DNA of 64,000 nt from Micrasema longulum (GCA_022494885.1 JAGVSM010003534.1:1-64000), one strand, 5' to 3'. Shown: positions 22,110 through 33,580, counted from the first letter of the stretch. The notes: generated by a model from the letters alone, not told the origin. Translations and numbers: made by a program.

Positions 22110-22290
22110 TATTTTTACTATAATTAGTTTTTTTTTGCACCACAACAGGCCAGGAAGCCCAATAACAGTAATGAATTACATCAGACTTGAGAAAAAACAA
22201 ATTTAAATTTTATGTTCTCACCGGGAATCGAACCCGGGACCTCCCGTGTATGAGCTAAGCGTTTTGACCACTACACCATGGAGGTCGCCG
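22110..22290 (-). repeat. SINE-2 copy
   Basis: On the minus strand: tRNA-like head with box A tggtgtagtggtc, box B gggttcgattcccgg forming a perfect 5-bp T-arm, then body …atgtaattcattactg…ggcttcctggcctgttg…gtgcaaaaaaaa and an A-rich tail. It matches 47050-47243 throughout. No acceptor stem forms. Confidence 0.8.
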
Positions 22291-23059
22291 ATATTTACCA
22301 CATTTTTTTTGTATTTTTAGCAGCGTCATATGAGCCGACAATCATGCATGTAGAAAATAAGTTTTTGATTTTTCATCAAAACCCTTTTGTAGACGGGATG
22401 ATGTATTCAATATATAAAATGATTATCTGTACATACGTACATGCAAAATATTCCAATCAGTATAATCTCTACAGACTACGTGGATTTTTTTGTTGTCTCG
22501 AATATCGTTAAATTAAAAAATGTATATATTTGCTGTTAAGCTTTGTATTGAAAATACAATATAAAAAAATGGATTTGCAACTTTTGATTCACCCAAATAT
22601 TTTAATTTCGAAGCTATTCTCAGTTGAAATAAGTCATAAATAACTGTAAGAATAGAAATCAAGTTATTGTAGATTGAGTTCAAATCTTTGATCTCTGATC
22701 TGTGAGTCCGTCTTCGTGCTTTGTGAAGACAAAACTTGTTGCAAATTTCATGAAATTATGAGTAGCGAAATCAAATGAGTGTCCTTGTTTCCATATAAAA
22801 TATTTCTTGTAAAAAAATACAATATTGTCTTATATATTTTTTACGTAATATTATCATAAATCTAGGCTGTTTGATTTACAAGTAAGAAAAACTTTGAATG
22901 CATTCAACTGTATACAACATTATTCCCACGAACTAATGTTTAACGTTTTATAAGGTTTTTTTACTAAAAGCAGGTTCTGATTATATGTTTCAATACGCTT
23001 TTTTAAAACTTGAAACGGTTTGAATCATATGTTAATCTCAGGTAACTGATTAAATCGAT
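22291..23059. other. No recognisable feature
   Basis: AT-rich spacer. Chance frames only. Confidence 0.4.
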
Positions 23060-23265
23060 TTAATTCAAGACCTCACCTGTTCTTTTTACAAAAGCCAACA
23101 GATAAAAGAATTGAAAAATACGAATGTTCAAATACGGATATAATAATAAATTAACAATAATAATACTAGCCGATGACAGGTCCTGTAAATGTTTAAACTA
23201 CTACTTTCCTTTCTCAAAGAGGTTTTCTATCTCTATGAACACATCGAATATTGTGTTTAAGATAA
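23060..23265. repeat. FB repeat, diverged
   Basis: Recognisable by aagccaacagataaaaga, gatgacaggtcctgtaaat and a diverged outer arm. Substantially eroded. Confidence 0.5.
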
Positions 23266-23639
23266 GAATTTTCGGATTGCTATCAGGAGATCATAATAAG
23301 TGAGTAGGTGATAGGATGGCAAGTCGGAAGTAATAATGCCTACAAACCAATCTAGGCGCCATGCGCCAGCTCAAGCGGAGAATTGGCTTCAGTTTCTTCA
23401 GAAAAATACAATCTCTCATACAGCTAAATGGAAAAAGCAGTTCTAAAAAGTGCTTTTTTGAAATCGGCTTTAAAGTGTAAACAATGCACTAAAAGAGATT
23501 TGAAAAGATCATTACAATATGAAAATTAAAAAGTTTATAAATGAGCAGTGACATATATTAAAAAATCTGTTTAAAAAATTAAAACACATGATAGGTGATG
23601 AAAATATCATTTAAATTTTATTTTAAAGATATCTCTACC
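23266..23639. other. No recognisable feature
   Basis: AT-rich spacer with no supported gene. Confidence 0.35.
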
Positions 23640-24065
23640 GAGACGATGGAATCACTAAGGAATGTGGAAACTTAAGCATTTACTGGGCTTTTAACCTACT
23701 ATGGTGAGTTCAGTGGCTTTTAACTTTTTTTTAGAATATCAAATAAAGCCAAAAAAAAAATATTAAAAAATTGTGTAGTGTATTCTCATTGCTATGATTT
23801 TAATTCTGAAATTACTCCATCAGGCTAGAGTTGAGGAAATGTGGATGTTTAAAAATATGCAGAATGGCGAATGAAATGTGGCCACTTAATCCAGCCAAAA
23901 GCAGGTAATTGGTAATGTAAATGCCTATATTTCAATATTATCAAAAATGTTTTCCCTCTTTGTTGCTACAAATTTAGATCAAAGTAGATCTCTTGGAGGA
24001 AATCCAGCCTGTCTACAAACATTTCGACATGCTCAAAGTATTGTCAATACTGTAACAATATTTTT
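23640..24065. repeat. FB repeat, long form with both arms
   Basis: The left arm (gcatttactgggcttttaac) and right arm (tgtggccacttaatccagcc, tctttgttgctacaaat, ctcttggaggaaatccag) enclose an internal region with gttgaggaaatgtggatgt. The left arm is shortened by deletion. A further eroded arm fragment lies at about 24115-24190. Confidence 0.6.
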
Positions 24066-24546
24066 GGTAAATTTATATCTTTGTACACCAATAATTTTTT
24101 TCCCTCTGGTATTGATATGAGGTAAAATGGTACTATTGAAAATATGGAGGTCTAGGTATTTACATAGCATATGATTTGCCAGCATTCTTTATTTTATACA
24201 TTAAAAAATGACTTGGATTGATATCAATAATTACAGTACAATTTTTGCAGATAAATATATTTTGTAGAGAACAGAAAAAAAAGAAAATTTTTACTACAGT
24301 AAATAGGGTAAAAATACGGGTAGATTGTTCGAATGTGTGAGTTTTGATTGATTGCCTTCATTCTCTTCAGGGAGTTACGCCTACGCTACGTATATTCGCT
24401 ACAGGCGTAGCAAAGAAGTTCAGCCGGACAAAGGAAGAGCAAAACTAGGTGTTCTTGTGATTCTATACATTATTTTTACCACCAAATTTCATACCAAACT
24501 GTTTTGAGTTATTAAAATATACAGGACTAAAGAATATAAATGAATA

Positions 24547-24618
24547 GGCGGCGTGGCGCAGTTGGTTAAAAGGCTTACCATGAGACAAGTGCCGCGGGTT
24601 TGAATCTTGCCAGTTACA
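24547..24618 (+). repeat. SINE-4 tRNA-derived head
   Basis: Reads gcgtggcgcagttggtta (box A) and cgggtttgaatcttgccag (box B). Related heads occur at 37240-37294 and 40966-41042 on the minus strand. Confidence 0.6.
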
Positions 24619-24654
24619 AGACAGAAATGAGAGAAAAGTATTTTTTTAAATATT

Positions 24655-25050
24655 TTGTGTATGTCCAAATGCTTGCAGACTGTTAGATATCCTCCCCAGG
24701 GAGTTATTCATATTTGAATTTGTTGCAACAGAGAGAAAAAACACTTTTGAGAAGGAATATGGAAGTCTAGGCACTTACAGGGCTTATGACCTGTCACAAG
24801 TGGCAACTTTACACATTGTCTAACATTTACCATTCTGCCTATGTTTGAACATCTACATTTCCTAAACTCTTCCATCTGTTGGCTTTTGTGAAGTAAAAGA
24901 GTTGAAATCTTTATCATGTGCGTGAGATTCATCCGGCTGAACCAATTCACCTACTATTTAACGCCTGAAAACAATGTAAATGCCTAGACTTCCAAATTCC
25001 CTTCTCAAAAATGTTTTCCTTCTCTGTTGCAACAAGTTTTAATATTTTTT
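24655..25050. repeat. FB repeat, full-length long form
   Basis: Outer left arm tccaaatgcttgcagactg, tccccagggagttattca, gcttatgacctgtcac; internal segment with tcttccatctgttggc and gtgagattcatccggctg; truncated right arm with tgcctagacttccaaatt and ttctctgttgcaacaag. The internal part matches 20.2-20.4, 25.5 and 38.9-39.1 kb. Confidence 0.75.
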
Positions 25051-25339
25051 TGACAATTGTTCCATAAGTTGTGGTGCATTTTCATAACCTCTTTCTATAT
25101 CCACTATTTCGCACCTGCTGACAAGCTTCTTAAATAAAAGTTCAGCTGGTTATTAATTAAAAAAATAATATCTATTAACACTTTAAGACTAGGCGTTCAT
25201 TTGAATACATAGATTTTAAGTTTTATATTCTCTCGTACCCATAAAAACAGAAGCAATATTATTATTTTGTTTCTGGTATCTATATATGTCTTTACTTTTT
25301 CTGCTTAAGTTGGTAGTCGGCATCACACTGAAAAGTTTG
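25051..25339. other. No recognisable feature
   Basis: AT-rich spacer between two FB copies. Confidence 0.35.
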
Positions 25340-25750
25340 TTTTTAACAATGTTTGAGTATGTCCAAATGCTTGCTGACTGGCTGGATTGTCTCCCTAGGG
25401 AGCTATTCATATTTAAATTTATTTCAACAGATAGGGAAAACGTTTTTACATTCTGCCATTGTTTGAACAAAAATTGGAAAATTGTGTTCAGGCGTTGCCT
25501 AATAGGTGATTTGGTTCAGCTGGATGAATCTCATCCACGTAATAAAGGTTTAAGCTGCTTTACTTCACAAAAGTCAACAGATGGAAGAGGAAATGTGGAT
25601 GTTCAAACATGGGCAGAATGGTGAATGTTACACAGTGTGTAAAGTGGCCACATAAACTAGCCAATGACAGGCCATAAGCCCTGTAAATGCCCAGACTTCC
25701 ATATTACCTTCTCAAAAACGTTTTCCCCCTCTGTTGAAATAAATTTAAAA
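25340..25750. repeat. FB repeat with clear inner TIRs
   Basis: The 33-base segment at 25415-25448 (aaatttatttcaacagat…aaacgttttta) is inverted at 25714-25746 (aaaaacgttttcccc…gaaataaattt). The left end carries the outer arm (ccaaatgcttgctgact). The interior is the long-form segment with gatgaatctcatccacg and agtcaacagatggaag, and then the arm with gggcagaatggtgaatgt. Confidence 0.8.
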
Positions 25751-26569
25751 GTTTGTTTTTAATTTGATAACTGGCTTGTTTGTTGAAAGGAAAGTTTTTA
25801 AGGTACTTAAAGTCAATATAATATAAAGCCAAGCGATGGTTGAAGACCACCGTAAGAACATAATATAAGAAAAAATATTTTATTTATCTCACTTGTACAA
25901 AAACGATTCCATTGTTTTTCTTTCTGTCCTTACATGTTGATTATTTTCATTCGATTTTGTTTTGTTTTTTAGTTGAATTTTTTTTTGAAACTTTAATCTT
26001 TATTTTTTTTATTTATATATTTAATGTCCGTCAAAGTACTTATTCTTGGTACTTGAAGTTTATATATTATAAATTATGTATGTTATCTCTACATTGTTAC
26101 ATTTCAATTAAATATGTTTTTGTTTTTTATGATAGAATTGGCTCGCCATTTTACTGGAATAAAATGTATTATTATTATTATATAACCAGATGTTTAATGT
26201 TCTTAATATTGATTTTTTTATTTATCAATATACACGGCACGTTTTGCTTTTTTTTTTACAAAAAATACGTATTTTGTAGAAATAAACACTTCAAATAATA
26301 TACAGTAGATAAACGAGGCAAAGAAAACATAAAAAGTTTACATGTCATTATTACCTAAATACTAGTCATTTTAAGTTTATGTTGAATTATTCTCAGCTTT
26401 ACTTTGTTTTATTTATATTAAGAACATGAGATTTTCTCGCTTTAATTGTTATCTTTTATTTGTTATATAAGATATATTTTTTTAAAACTTTTTTGTCGTT
26501 TTTTTTTTAGAATATTTTTCTTATAGTAAGTTGTTAAGTTTTAATTTTTCAACTTCATTAATTTATTTT
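25751..26569. other. No recognisable feature
   Basis: Strongly T-rich. The 128-codon plus frame at 25912-26298 is Phe/Tyr/Ile-rich low-complexity translation. Confidence 0.5.
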
Positions 26570-26978
26570 ATTTTATTTTATTTTATTTTATTTTATTTGG
26601 GAAATCAGCACAGAAACATACATATTTTTAGTAAACAAACAGATATAGTGTATAAACTCAGAACTAATAACAGATTTCCACATAGTTGACAAAGTTAGTA
26701 AAGAAAATATATTACATATCAAATAAATACATACAATTTATACATTTAAAAATGTTATTTTCATGTACTCAATAATCAAAAAATTTTAAAATATTTATTT
26801 TAAGAACATTAAGTTACTGTAAATTGGGCGGGATAAGGACAAGAATGCTTGAAGAGAGGATAAGAAGGGGAGGGGAGATGTACATATTTATTATTATAAT
26901 GTCTACTAAGTTACATAATACATTTTTAGTGTAAATTTTAAATCTGACAGAGTGATGTTTGTGTAATCTATATTTTCA
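26570..26978 (-). repeat. LINE-e 3' end, inverted copy
   Basis: Reverse complement of the 10729-11142 segment. It ends at low coordinates in a (TTTTA)n run (26566-26598), the tail of a minus-strand insertion. The pyrimidine-rich block appears here as gaagggg/aggggag on the plus strand. Confidence 0.65.
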
Positions 26979-28165
26979 AATTTTTCATATTATATATTGC
27001 ATAATGAATTGTTCACTGCTGTGATTATTTCTGTAAAACTTTTTATTGTAAAAGGTTCTTTAAACCGTTGATTTATAAATAAATAAATAACACAATACTT
27101 TCATCCAATGAACACGCCAACATATTGTTAAAAAAATAAATCATTAAAAGGAATATAAAAATTAAAATGTACGAAAAATATTTTTTTTAAAGTTATTTTT
27201 TAAAAAATAATTAAAATAATGTCTACGGAAAAGTTTAAAATATACTGAAATTCAAAAGAAATCAGTTAAGGTTTATTTGTTTATGTTTAATTGTGTAATT
27301 TGTTTCTTATTATTTCTGTTTAAGTGGTGTTTTCTGTTAGTTATTTAGACAAAATAATTGTTATTTTAAATATCTACTTTCATGCACATACGAATCAAAA
27401 CTAAACATACTTTATGCGTTTTTTTATATTTTTAAGCGGGCAAAGATAAATAAAAACATTTTTGTATTTGGAATATAGCATAATAAATGTAACAAAATAG
27501 TTATTGTTATGTTGACTTTTTTTATCATCCCACACGCGAACTCTTCAAATCGACCCCTGATATAAAAAAAGAGGGGGTAGAAAGAATAATGGAGGTTAAA
27601 CGGGTTATCGTTACAAGTGACAGAAAATATTTCTGTGCCCCGATTACAATGGAAAGCTAACAGAGTTGTTATCTTCAATAATCCATAAAATAAAATCTTT
27701 TTTTTTGCGAACATGTGGAACTCTTTGGTAACATGTTACTGTAAATGCTCGGAATTGAAGAAAAAAACATAAAAATATACTCATTCAGATGTTAATTTTC
27801 CAGACACTAACTCAATTATTTACAATTAATAAAAATGGGTTAAGAGAAAATTAGTTTATCAATGCAGAAATATATATTTTTTACACGGTAAATGAGCATG
27901 AATGCATTAAATATGATTATACTATACGAGTTGTTTAAATTTAAATAAATTCAAAAATAATGAATATTTGTACGTGTTTGTAGTATTATTTTTAATGGAA
28001 AATGTACGAAATAGGTTTGTATTAAATAAAAAAAAATAATAAAAAATCATTTTGTAAATAAGTGAAAGGTGGGTTTTGAGTACACGGAATTAAAAATAAC
28101 CGAATTTTACATATTGATTAAATGTATAGCTATGTCCTAAAGAATTAATATGGCTACAAAAAAAT
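26979..28165. other. No recognisable feature
   Basis: AT-rich. The minus frame at 27424-27714 has no domain. Confidence 0.4.
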
Positions 28166-28169
28166 TTAA

Positions 28170-29560
28170 TTACGAAATACAAACTTTTTAAGTAAAATAA
28201 TTAAATAAGTATCTACCTAAAGTATTTCAAAAGTAAAATAAGTAGATACACACAAACATTATTTAAAGTGAAATGAGTTTCTCCAATATTTTCAAATGAA
28301 ATAAGAAGCTCCTTTTTTGTAAAGCTAGTATTTGGTCTCATGTAAACAGTACTTCATTTTTAAATGAAATAAGGAGTATTTTTTACGTGCAATAGTTGCA
28401 ATATATAATTCATAAGATTGTTTTACTTTAAGCACTGTATTTATTAAAAACAAATACTTTTCGTAAAATTATTATCATTTTATTACTTGAAATAAATACC
28501 AACAATATTTATGAGAAATCAGTAATTTCAATTTGAAATAAATACATACTTTTATGTTAATTCAGTATCTACTTCATTTTAATGAGATCAGTGTGTAAAA
28601 TATTTATAGAAAACAATTAATTTAATTGATTTAAAATTACTATCACATTTTTACTTAAAATTAGTAGGTACCAACTACCAACATTGTTTATGGGAAACTA
28701 GTAATTTTACTGCGAAATGTTTGTATATTTTAATGTTAACTTAGTACCTACTACATTTTCGTGAAATCAGTAAGTACAATATTTATTGAAAACAAGTACT
28801 AATTAGTAGTACTTCATTGTGCGTAACATTATACCATATTTTTTCTTAAAATTAGTATAAACAATATTTATGGGAAACTAGTAATATATTATATTTACAT
28901 ATAATGAGGACCATATTTTTACAGTAAATGTATTAACAGGTAGCTAAAATATTCATGGAAAACTTGAATTAACTTATTTACATGAAATATGATCCATATT
29001 TTTACTTAAAGTATTAATTTGAAAACAGTACCAGCATTGTATTTACATGAAATTAGAACCATATTTTTACTTAAAATGAGTACATATTTTTACTTAAAAT
29101 TACGACAATTTTTTTTAAGGGAAACTAGTTACCTATATTTACGTAAAATCAGTAGCCTATTTATAGTTAAAATGAGTACCTTATTAAATCTAAAATTAGT
29201 ACTCCCTTTATTTTTTTACATAAAATTAGTACTCGTATCACTAACCAACACCTACCCTGTTTATAGAAAACTAGTACACTCTAACATATTTACATAAATT
29301 TAAAACCGCAATTTATGTTAAAAATTTTACCTTAAATATTATGACGAAGCCAGTATTTTCTTAATATTTACTTGAAACTAGTAATATATTAATATGTTTT
29401 CGTGAAATTAGCATCATCACATATTTTGACTTCAAATTAGTATCTAAAATATGGATAACTTGTACAGTTCAACAACTAATGAAAACACAATATTTACGAA
29501 AACGAAATAAGCACAATATTTTTACGTGAAATAAGTACAATATTTTTGTGAAGATAAATA
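28170..29560. repeat. Degenerate short-period tandem repeat field
   Basis: For ~1.4 kb a theme close to gaaattagtaccaacatatt plus tttactta recurs with variable spacing, roughly every 24-40 bases. Clear consecutive units are near 29500-29560 (gaaataagcacaatattttt, gaaataagtacaatattttt), 29060-29110 (tatttttacttaaaatgagt, tatttttacttaaaattacg) and 28640-28860. It reads as an old minisatellite with drifted units. No coding capacity. Confidence 0.7.
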
Positions 29561-29728
29561 TTAGTGGCTCTCAGTATTGAAGCCATTGTAGCTTCTCATA
29601 TCTCCCGGTGAGCATTCATCTTCGAGGAACAAAGGGAACTCTTCCCCATACTCGTACAGCCAAACGTATCGGTCCGCGGCTGACCCAAGACCTTTGGATA
29701 CTTTTTCAAAACGATCCCATCCGGATAT
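29561..29728 (-). CDS. Unidentified open segment, possible terminal exon
   Basis: The minus strand is open for 55 codons between a TAA at 29729-29731 and a TAA at 29561-29563. The translation is ISGWDRFEKVSKGLGSAADR, then YVWLYEYGEEFPLFLEDECS, then PGDMRSYNGFNTESH. It is less AT-rich than the flanks and its composition is protein-like (acidic, aromatic) rather than the Phe/Lys/Ile noise of other frames here. No start codon or convincing 3' splice site is visible upstream. It may be a host exon, an exapted fragment or an unrecognised transposon piece. I do not recognise the family. Confidence 0.25.
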   Translation of the reverse strand: MSGWDRFEKVSKGLGSAADRYVWLYEYGEEFPLFLEDECSPGDMRSYNGFNTESH

Positions 29729-29904
29729 TTATTTCTTTATCGCCCTAGAGATGGAAATTCCCACAAAATATTGAGATCATCTTACAAGTTTCCCCACAGA
29801 AAATATATTCTATTCAATAATCTAAAAAGAAAGGAAGAAGTATTAGCATATTGAACGTACATGTAAAAACGGTATCTAGGTGGATGAAGAATACAGTTAT
29901 GTAT

Positions 29905-29965
29905 GTGTAATTTAACCAGAACGTGGGACGAGTGTTTTTGACTCGATGGCTACCCTCAGGAAAAA
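29905..29965 (-). repeat. RK dispersed repeat
   Basis: The minus strand reads agccatcgagtcaaaaaca, ctcgtcc and acgttctggtt. The same string family occurs at 46095, 46735, 48565 and 57815. Confidence 0.5.
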
Positions 29966-30059
29966 ACTTGATATAAGAAACGTTAAATCTAATAAAAGCA
30001 TAGTTGGAAGTATAAAACAATTAGTTCTTATTTAAAACAAAAAATGTTGAGCTAAGAAT

Positions 30060-30135
30060 AAAATGTCTTTCATTTCTATAATAAATTACGATGAACTTCC
30101 ACCAAGAATTTCCACGAACAAACTTGAACGTTTTA
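30060..30135. repeat. Single arm related to the 51.7-kb inverted repeat
   Basis: Reads tcatttctataataaatta, then an aacttccaccaagaattt segment and a gaacgttttaga end. It parallels 52022-52095. The hairpin-GAAAC part is absent. Confidence 0.5.
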
Positions 30136-31080
30136 GACTAGGTATACTCGGTCCGCGTAATTTTTAAGGTAAAGACTACAATTATTAGGAAAATAAATAA
30201 AGACTTACGATTTTAAAAACATTTTATACCTTTGAAATATTAATTAATCCCAATTGTCTGAAAAATAAAGCCGCGATTGAAATTACCGAGGTCTTCAATT
30301 TGTTTTCAATAACATTTCCAACAAAACCTATTGAAGAATAATGTTGCGTAATTAGCTTAGTTTTCTTCGGCATCAAGGCGCCAATAAAACGAAATTAATT
30401 GGAAAACACCAACCCCGTAATTATTTATATTGAAGTACATTAATAAATACATTAATAGGCACCATAAAATGTCAGAACGCTTCCCGTGGCAAAAAGGGCG
30501 CCAACTTTTCCCATGTCTGATAAAGACCCGACTAGAAAATAAAGATTTCTAAACCAGGGGCACGGAGTAACAAGCAAAATCAAAACTTCTTGCCCGTACG
30601 TTCATTTAACTAATCTTTTTTATGATGGGGTGTTGGATTATTTCGTGATTGGGTTAAGTCCAGACGAGAGTTAACAATGCTCTCTAACGAGTGTCGAGTT
30701 CAGACCACACGACACTAACATCCAAGTGTTTTAATTACGTTTTCTTTAATTAATATGCTAATAATTTTGCACAGTCATTATTGTGGGTAATCTCGCGGGG
30801 TCGAATGTCTCCACTTTGATGTATCGGAGCCGAACTAGAGGGGTAAAGTATTCATGGAAGTTTCTAGATATAGATATTGCATATTTGTGAGAGGGCGGAC
30901 TCTCAGTGGACCTCATAAATAGGGTTGTTTTGCAATGATTTTCAAGTACAAAATTAATTCTCACCAACAAAAAACGTGTAATTGAAGTCATATATTTTTT
31001 GATAATTTAATTAGTTTATAAGAAAATAACCAAACAACTAGTAATATTAGTAAAACAAGTTTTTAATTTTTTATTGAGTT

Positions 31081-31210
31081 GTGGTCCTGTGGCTAGTGTC
31101 TCGGACTCACGGACCAAAGTTCCGTGGTTCGAATCCCACTTTACCCCAACTTGATTCCATTTTCTAATAGTGAGTTATTAACAACTCGTTGAAAATGGCC
31201 AACAAAACGA
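31081..31210 (+). repeat. SINE-3 copy
   Basis: tRNA-like head with tggctagtgtctcggactc and box B gtggttcgaatcccac, then a body with gtgagttattaacaactc and gttgaaaatggcc. The same structure occurs inverted at 40483-40618. Confidence 0.7.
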
Positions 31211-31353
31211 AATATTTGGGTAAATCATAAAAAAGCAAATATTTTTTTAATTAAAAAAAAATAAAAAAATATTATGAAATTCTAAATGTTATTGTGCTTT
31301 AAGGGAGCTGATCTCAGATAAAAAAAACCCGAATGAGAAAATTGTGAAGATAA

Positions 31354-31430
31354 GTCCGCCTCAATGTGAAGTGGTTGCCGCGTTCACCTATTATTCTTGA
31401 GGTGTTGGGTTCAATTTCTTACATGTAAAA
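31354..31430 (+). repeat. tRNA-derived SINE head, eroded
   Basis: Box A-like tcaatgtgaagtggttg and box B-like tgggttcaatttcttac lie at the expected spacing. Most like SINE-1 heads. Confidence 0.45.
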
Positions 31431-31516
31431 TGTTGATAATAAAGGTTTCTTAACTCTTTGACGTGCAGTTTTTTATTTTAAAAAACAATACTAAATTAGC
31501 ATTTTTCCAGGAAGTA

Positions 31517-32860
31517 CGAGGGTCGCTACTTAAGTTTTGAGATAGACAAGTAAAAACAAATATTTACAATCGAAAATGGCTTTATTGTTTTTCAAAATAT
31601 TCTCCTTGAAGATCAATATTCTTTTGCATGCGTTTAAACCAATATTCAAAGCACTTTTTCGGTCTGATTGAGGAACCTCCAAAACATGTGATTTGAACGT
31701 ATCAACCGCTTTTTCAGGTGTCGAAAAATGTTGACCTGGCAATTTATTTTTGATATGCTGGAATAAGAAAAAAATCATTGGGTGCCAAATCAGGACTGCA
31801 CGGTGGACGATCCATCAATTCGATGTTTTGAATGCTCAAAAGTTCACTTGTTTGAGCTGATGCAGCTTACATTGTCGTGGTGGAGAATCATTTGTCTTCT
31901 AAAATTGGTTTCCCTTATTCTGGCAAATAAATTGTGGTGTACTATTCAAAATTGACCGCTCTACGTTGCTCTAACGGAACGGTGGCGACATGTCAAGTAA
32001 TTCCGAAAAAACGGGCGACTATTTGCTTCGAAGTGTTTCGTGCGCGAATAACTTTTGTTGGATTTGGCTCTTCTTGAAAGACCCATACAGTCGATTGTTG
32101 TTTAATTTCTGGTTCATATGCATTGATCCATAATTTGTCGCCTGTGGCGATCTTATAGACGTCTTTTGAAGCACCGCAATTTAATTTTTTAAACATTTGT
32201 TTTCACCAATCGAAAAGAGCCTCTTTTGAGCGATTGTCAAATTATGCGGTATCCAACGCGAACAAATCTTTTTGACGACCAAATGTTTGCATAATATTAA
32301 ATGTATTCAAATGGATCTAATGTCCAAGCATGCTTCAATCTCACGGTATGTCACACGACGGTCTTGAAATATCAGTAAACGCAAAGCATTTTTTCTGTCA
32401 TAAAAGCCAATTTTAGGCGATCTTCACGAAATTCGTCCTGTAACGAAATGCGACCACGATTGAATTCAGAAAACCAGCATAATATGGTAGCCTAATAGTG
32501 CTTCGTCACCAAAAGTCGCAGCGAGTGGATCGGCACACTGGTGTTGGTTTAATCCACGTCATAGAAAATCATCGCACGAAAATGCTCACGATTTAGTTCC
32601 ATTTTTTTAACAAAATGTTTTTTTTCTTTCTTCTTTTTCTTCGTTTTTTAATGGCTTTTTCACCTCTCAACTGGGGTGTTCTGGCCAGTGTATATTTGTT
32701 TCTTTGACAAAGTATCTGTAAAAAACACAAATATTACTCGTATGACAAAACGTTCTGAGTACGTTTACCATTAAAAATGACAAAATTTACGATGACAATG
32801 CCAGATTTGACATATTTACACTAGTGTTGCCATATTTCAAAACTTAAGTAGCAACTCTTG
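31517..32860 (-). mobile_element. mariner element with intact TIRs
   Basis: Left end cgagggtcgctacttaag (after TA at 31515-31516) and right end, reverse complement caagagttgctacttaag (before TA at 32861-32862), form TIRs of about 27 bases with few mismatches. Both are flanked by the TA duplication typical of Tc1/mariner. Length 1344 bases is standard for mariner. The transposase runs on the minus strand (31582-32602). Between its ATG and the right TIR is a ~260-base leader. Confidence 0.9.
31582..32602 (-). pseudogene. mariner transposase, disabled
   Basis: Start MELNREHFRAMIFYD at 32602. FSEFNRGRISLQDEFRE marks the end of the helix-turn-helix region. VYKIATGDKLWINAYEPE holds the first catalytic Asp (TGD). 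ILHHDNVSC holds the second. DRPPCSPDLAPNDFF holds the third (SPDLAPND), giving the D,D34D layout. The end is an EYFEKQ-TAA segment at 31582-31584. The span is 1021 bases, near the family's ~345 codons. All three Asp are readable, but in different frames. Stops occur in the N-terminal part and there are at least two frameshifts (one between the second and third Asp), so it cannot be active. The sequence is closest to mauritiana-type mariners by memory of the motifs; subfamily is inference. Confidence 0.88.
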
Positions 32861-32864
32861 TATA

Positions 32865-33420
32865 AATTTGACTACCACCAAGTAAGGGAGTAAACTACTC
32901 ATTGAGGAGGAAAATTTAGATACCGGACTGTATTTTTGGGGATAGAATGTTGCGCAACTCCACTAACCAGCTGATGTTGAAGCATGACGTGGTGATGGAA
33001 CCTTGTTGGTGAAGCTGGCGTCGCGTCGTGAGACGCTGGCACATCATGTACGTAGCTGGCGGTCTAGATGGCACTGTCACAGTTCCCTTGATAATAATTT
33101 ATTGAGAGCACTTTACTTGTTAGATGTTTGTTTGGTACTGAAGATTCAATGTTTTTTCTTGCACTCACACATAGAATTATTGTTACGTGGAGTGCGCTAG
33201 GAAATAGGAAGTGGGGCGGATATGAATCGGTATAAATGTAGTTGAGAGTTAGTCCGAATACAAGTCTTCAAATCTGCCATAGACTAGTGGCATATGTTAT
33301 CGAAAATGAATGTCTATTTTGTATTATCAATATGGTAATTAATATTTTATACCACAGTTTTAATATAAAAAAATACATTAAATATGTGGTACGTTTAGTT
33401 TATCACCATGAGAATTAAAC
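32865..33420. other. No recognisable feature
   Basis: A moderately GC-rich patch at 32940-33080 with a short plus frame. No motif recognised. Confidence 0.35.
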
Positions 33421-33580
33421 TGTAATATTGTATTGTTCCTGGACTGGTACCTCAAACGTACGGCTGATCATCTCACTTTCATATAACAGATGATCGAAAT
33501 ATGCTGCATTTGGTTTAATGATGCAGTGCCATATGCGTCACTGTATGCGCAAAGGAAAATGAGGATGATGTAGCGAAGTC
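33421..33580 (+). repeat. SINE-1 body without head
   Basis: Reads tcctggactggtacctcaa, atgatcgaaatatgctgca, tttggtttaatgatgcagtg and a gatgatg tail. The tRNA-like head is missing. Confidence 0.7.

Larger units (their letters stand above)
29732..31080. other. Mostly unassigned spacer
   Basis: Apart from the RK and single-arm repeats nothing is recognised. 30758-30991 has a minus-strand frame without a domain. Confidence 0.35.

Noticed and set aside
22214..22290. Possible tRNA gene (perfect T-arm, good box A and B)
   Set aside because: The 5' and 3' ends cannot form an acceptor stem, and the same head with the same body occurs at 47.1 kb, so it is a SINE. The same reasoning applies to the heads at 5.8, 10.6, 24.5, 31.1, 31.4, 34.5, 37.2, 41.0, 46.6 and 61.0 kb.
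25912..26298. 128-codon plus-strand frame rich in Phe, Tyr and Ile
   Set aside because: Translation of T-rich low-complexity DNA. The apparent membrane segments are a composition artefact.
28170..29560. CRISPR-like array
   Set aside because: Units are diverged with no invariant repeat and no unique spacers of constant size. The context is eukaryotic.
32655..32700. Third RI copy (ctcaactggggtgttctgg) inside the mariner leader
   Set aside because: Only a short, imperfect match. Probably chance or part of the mariner leader.
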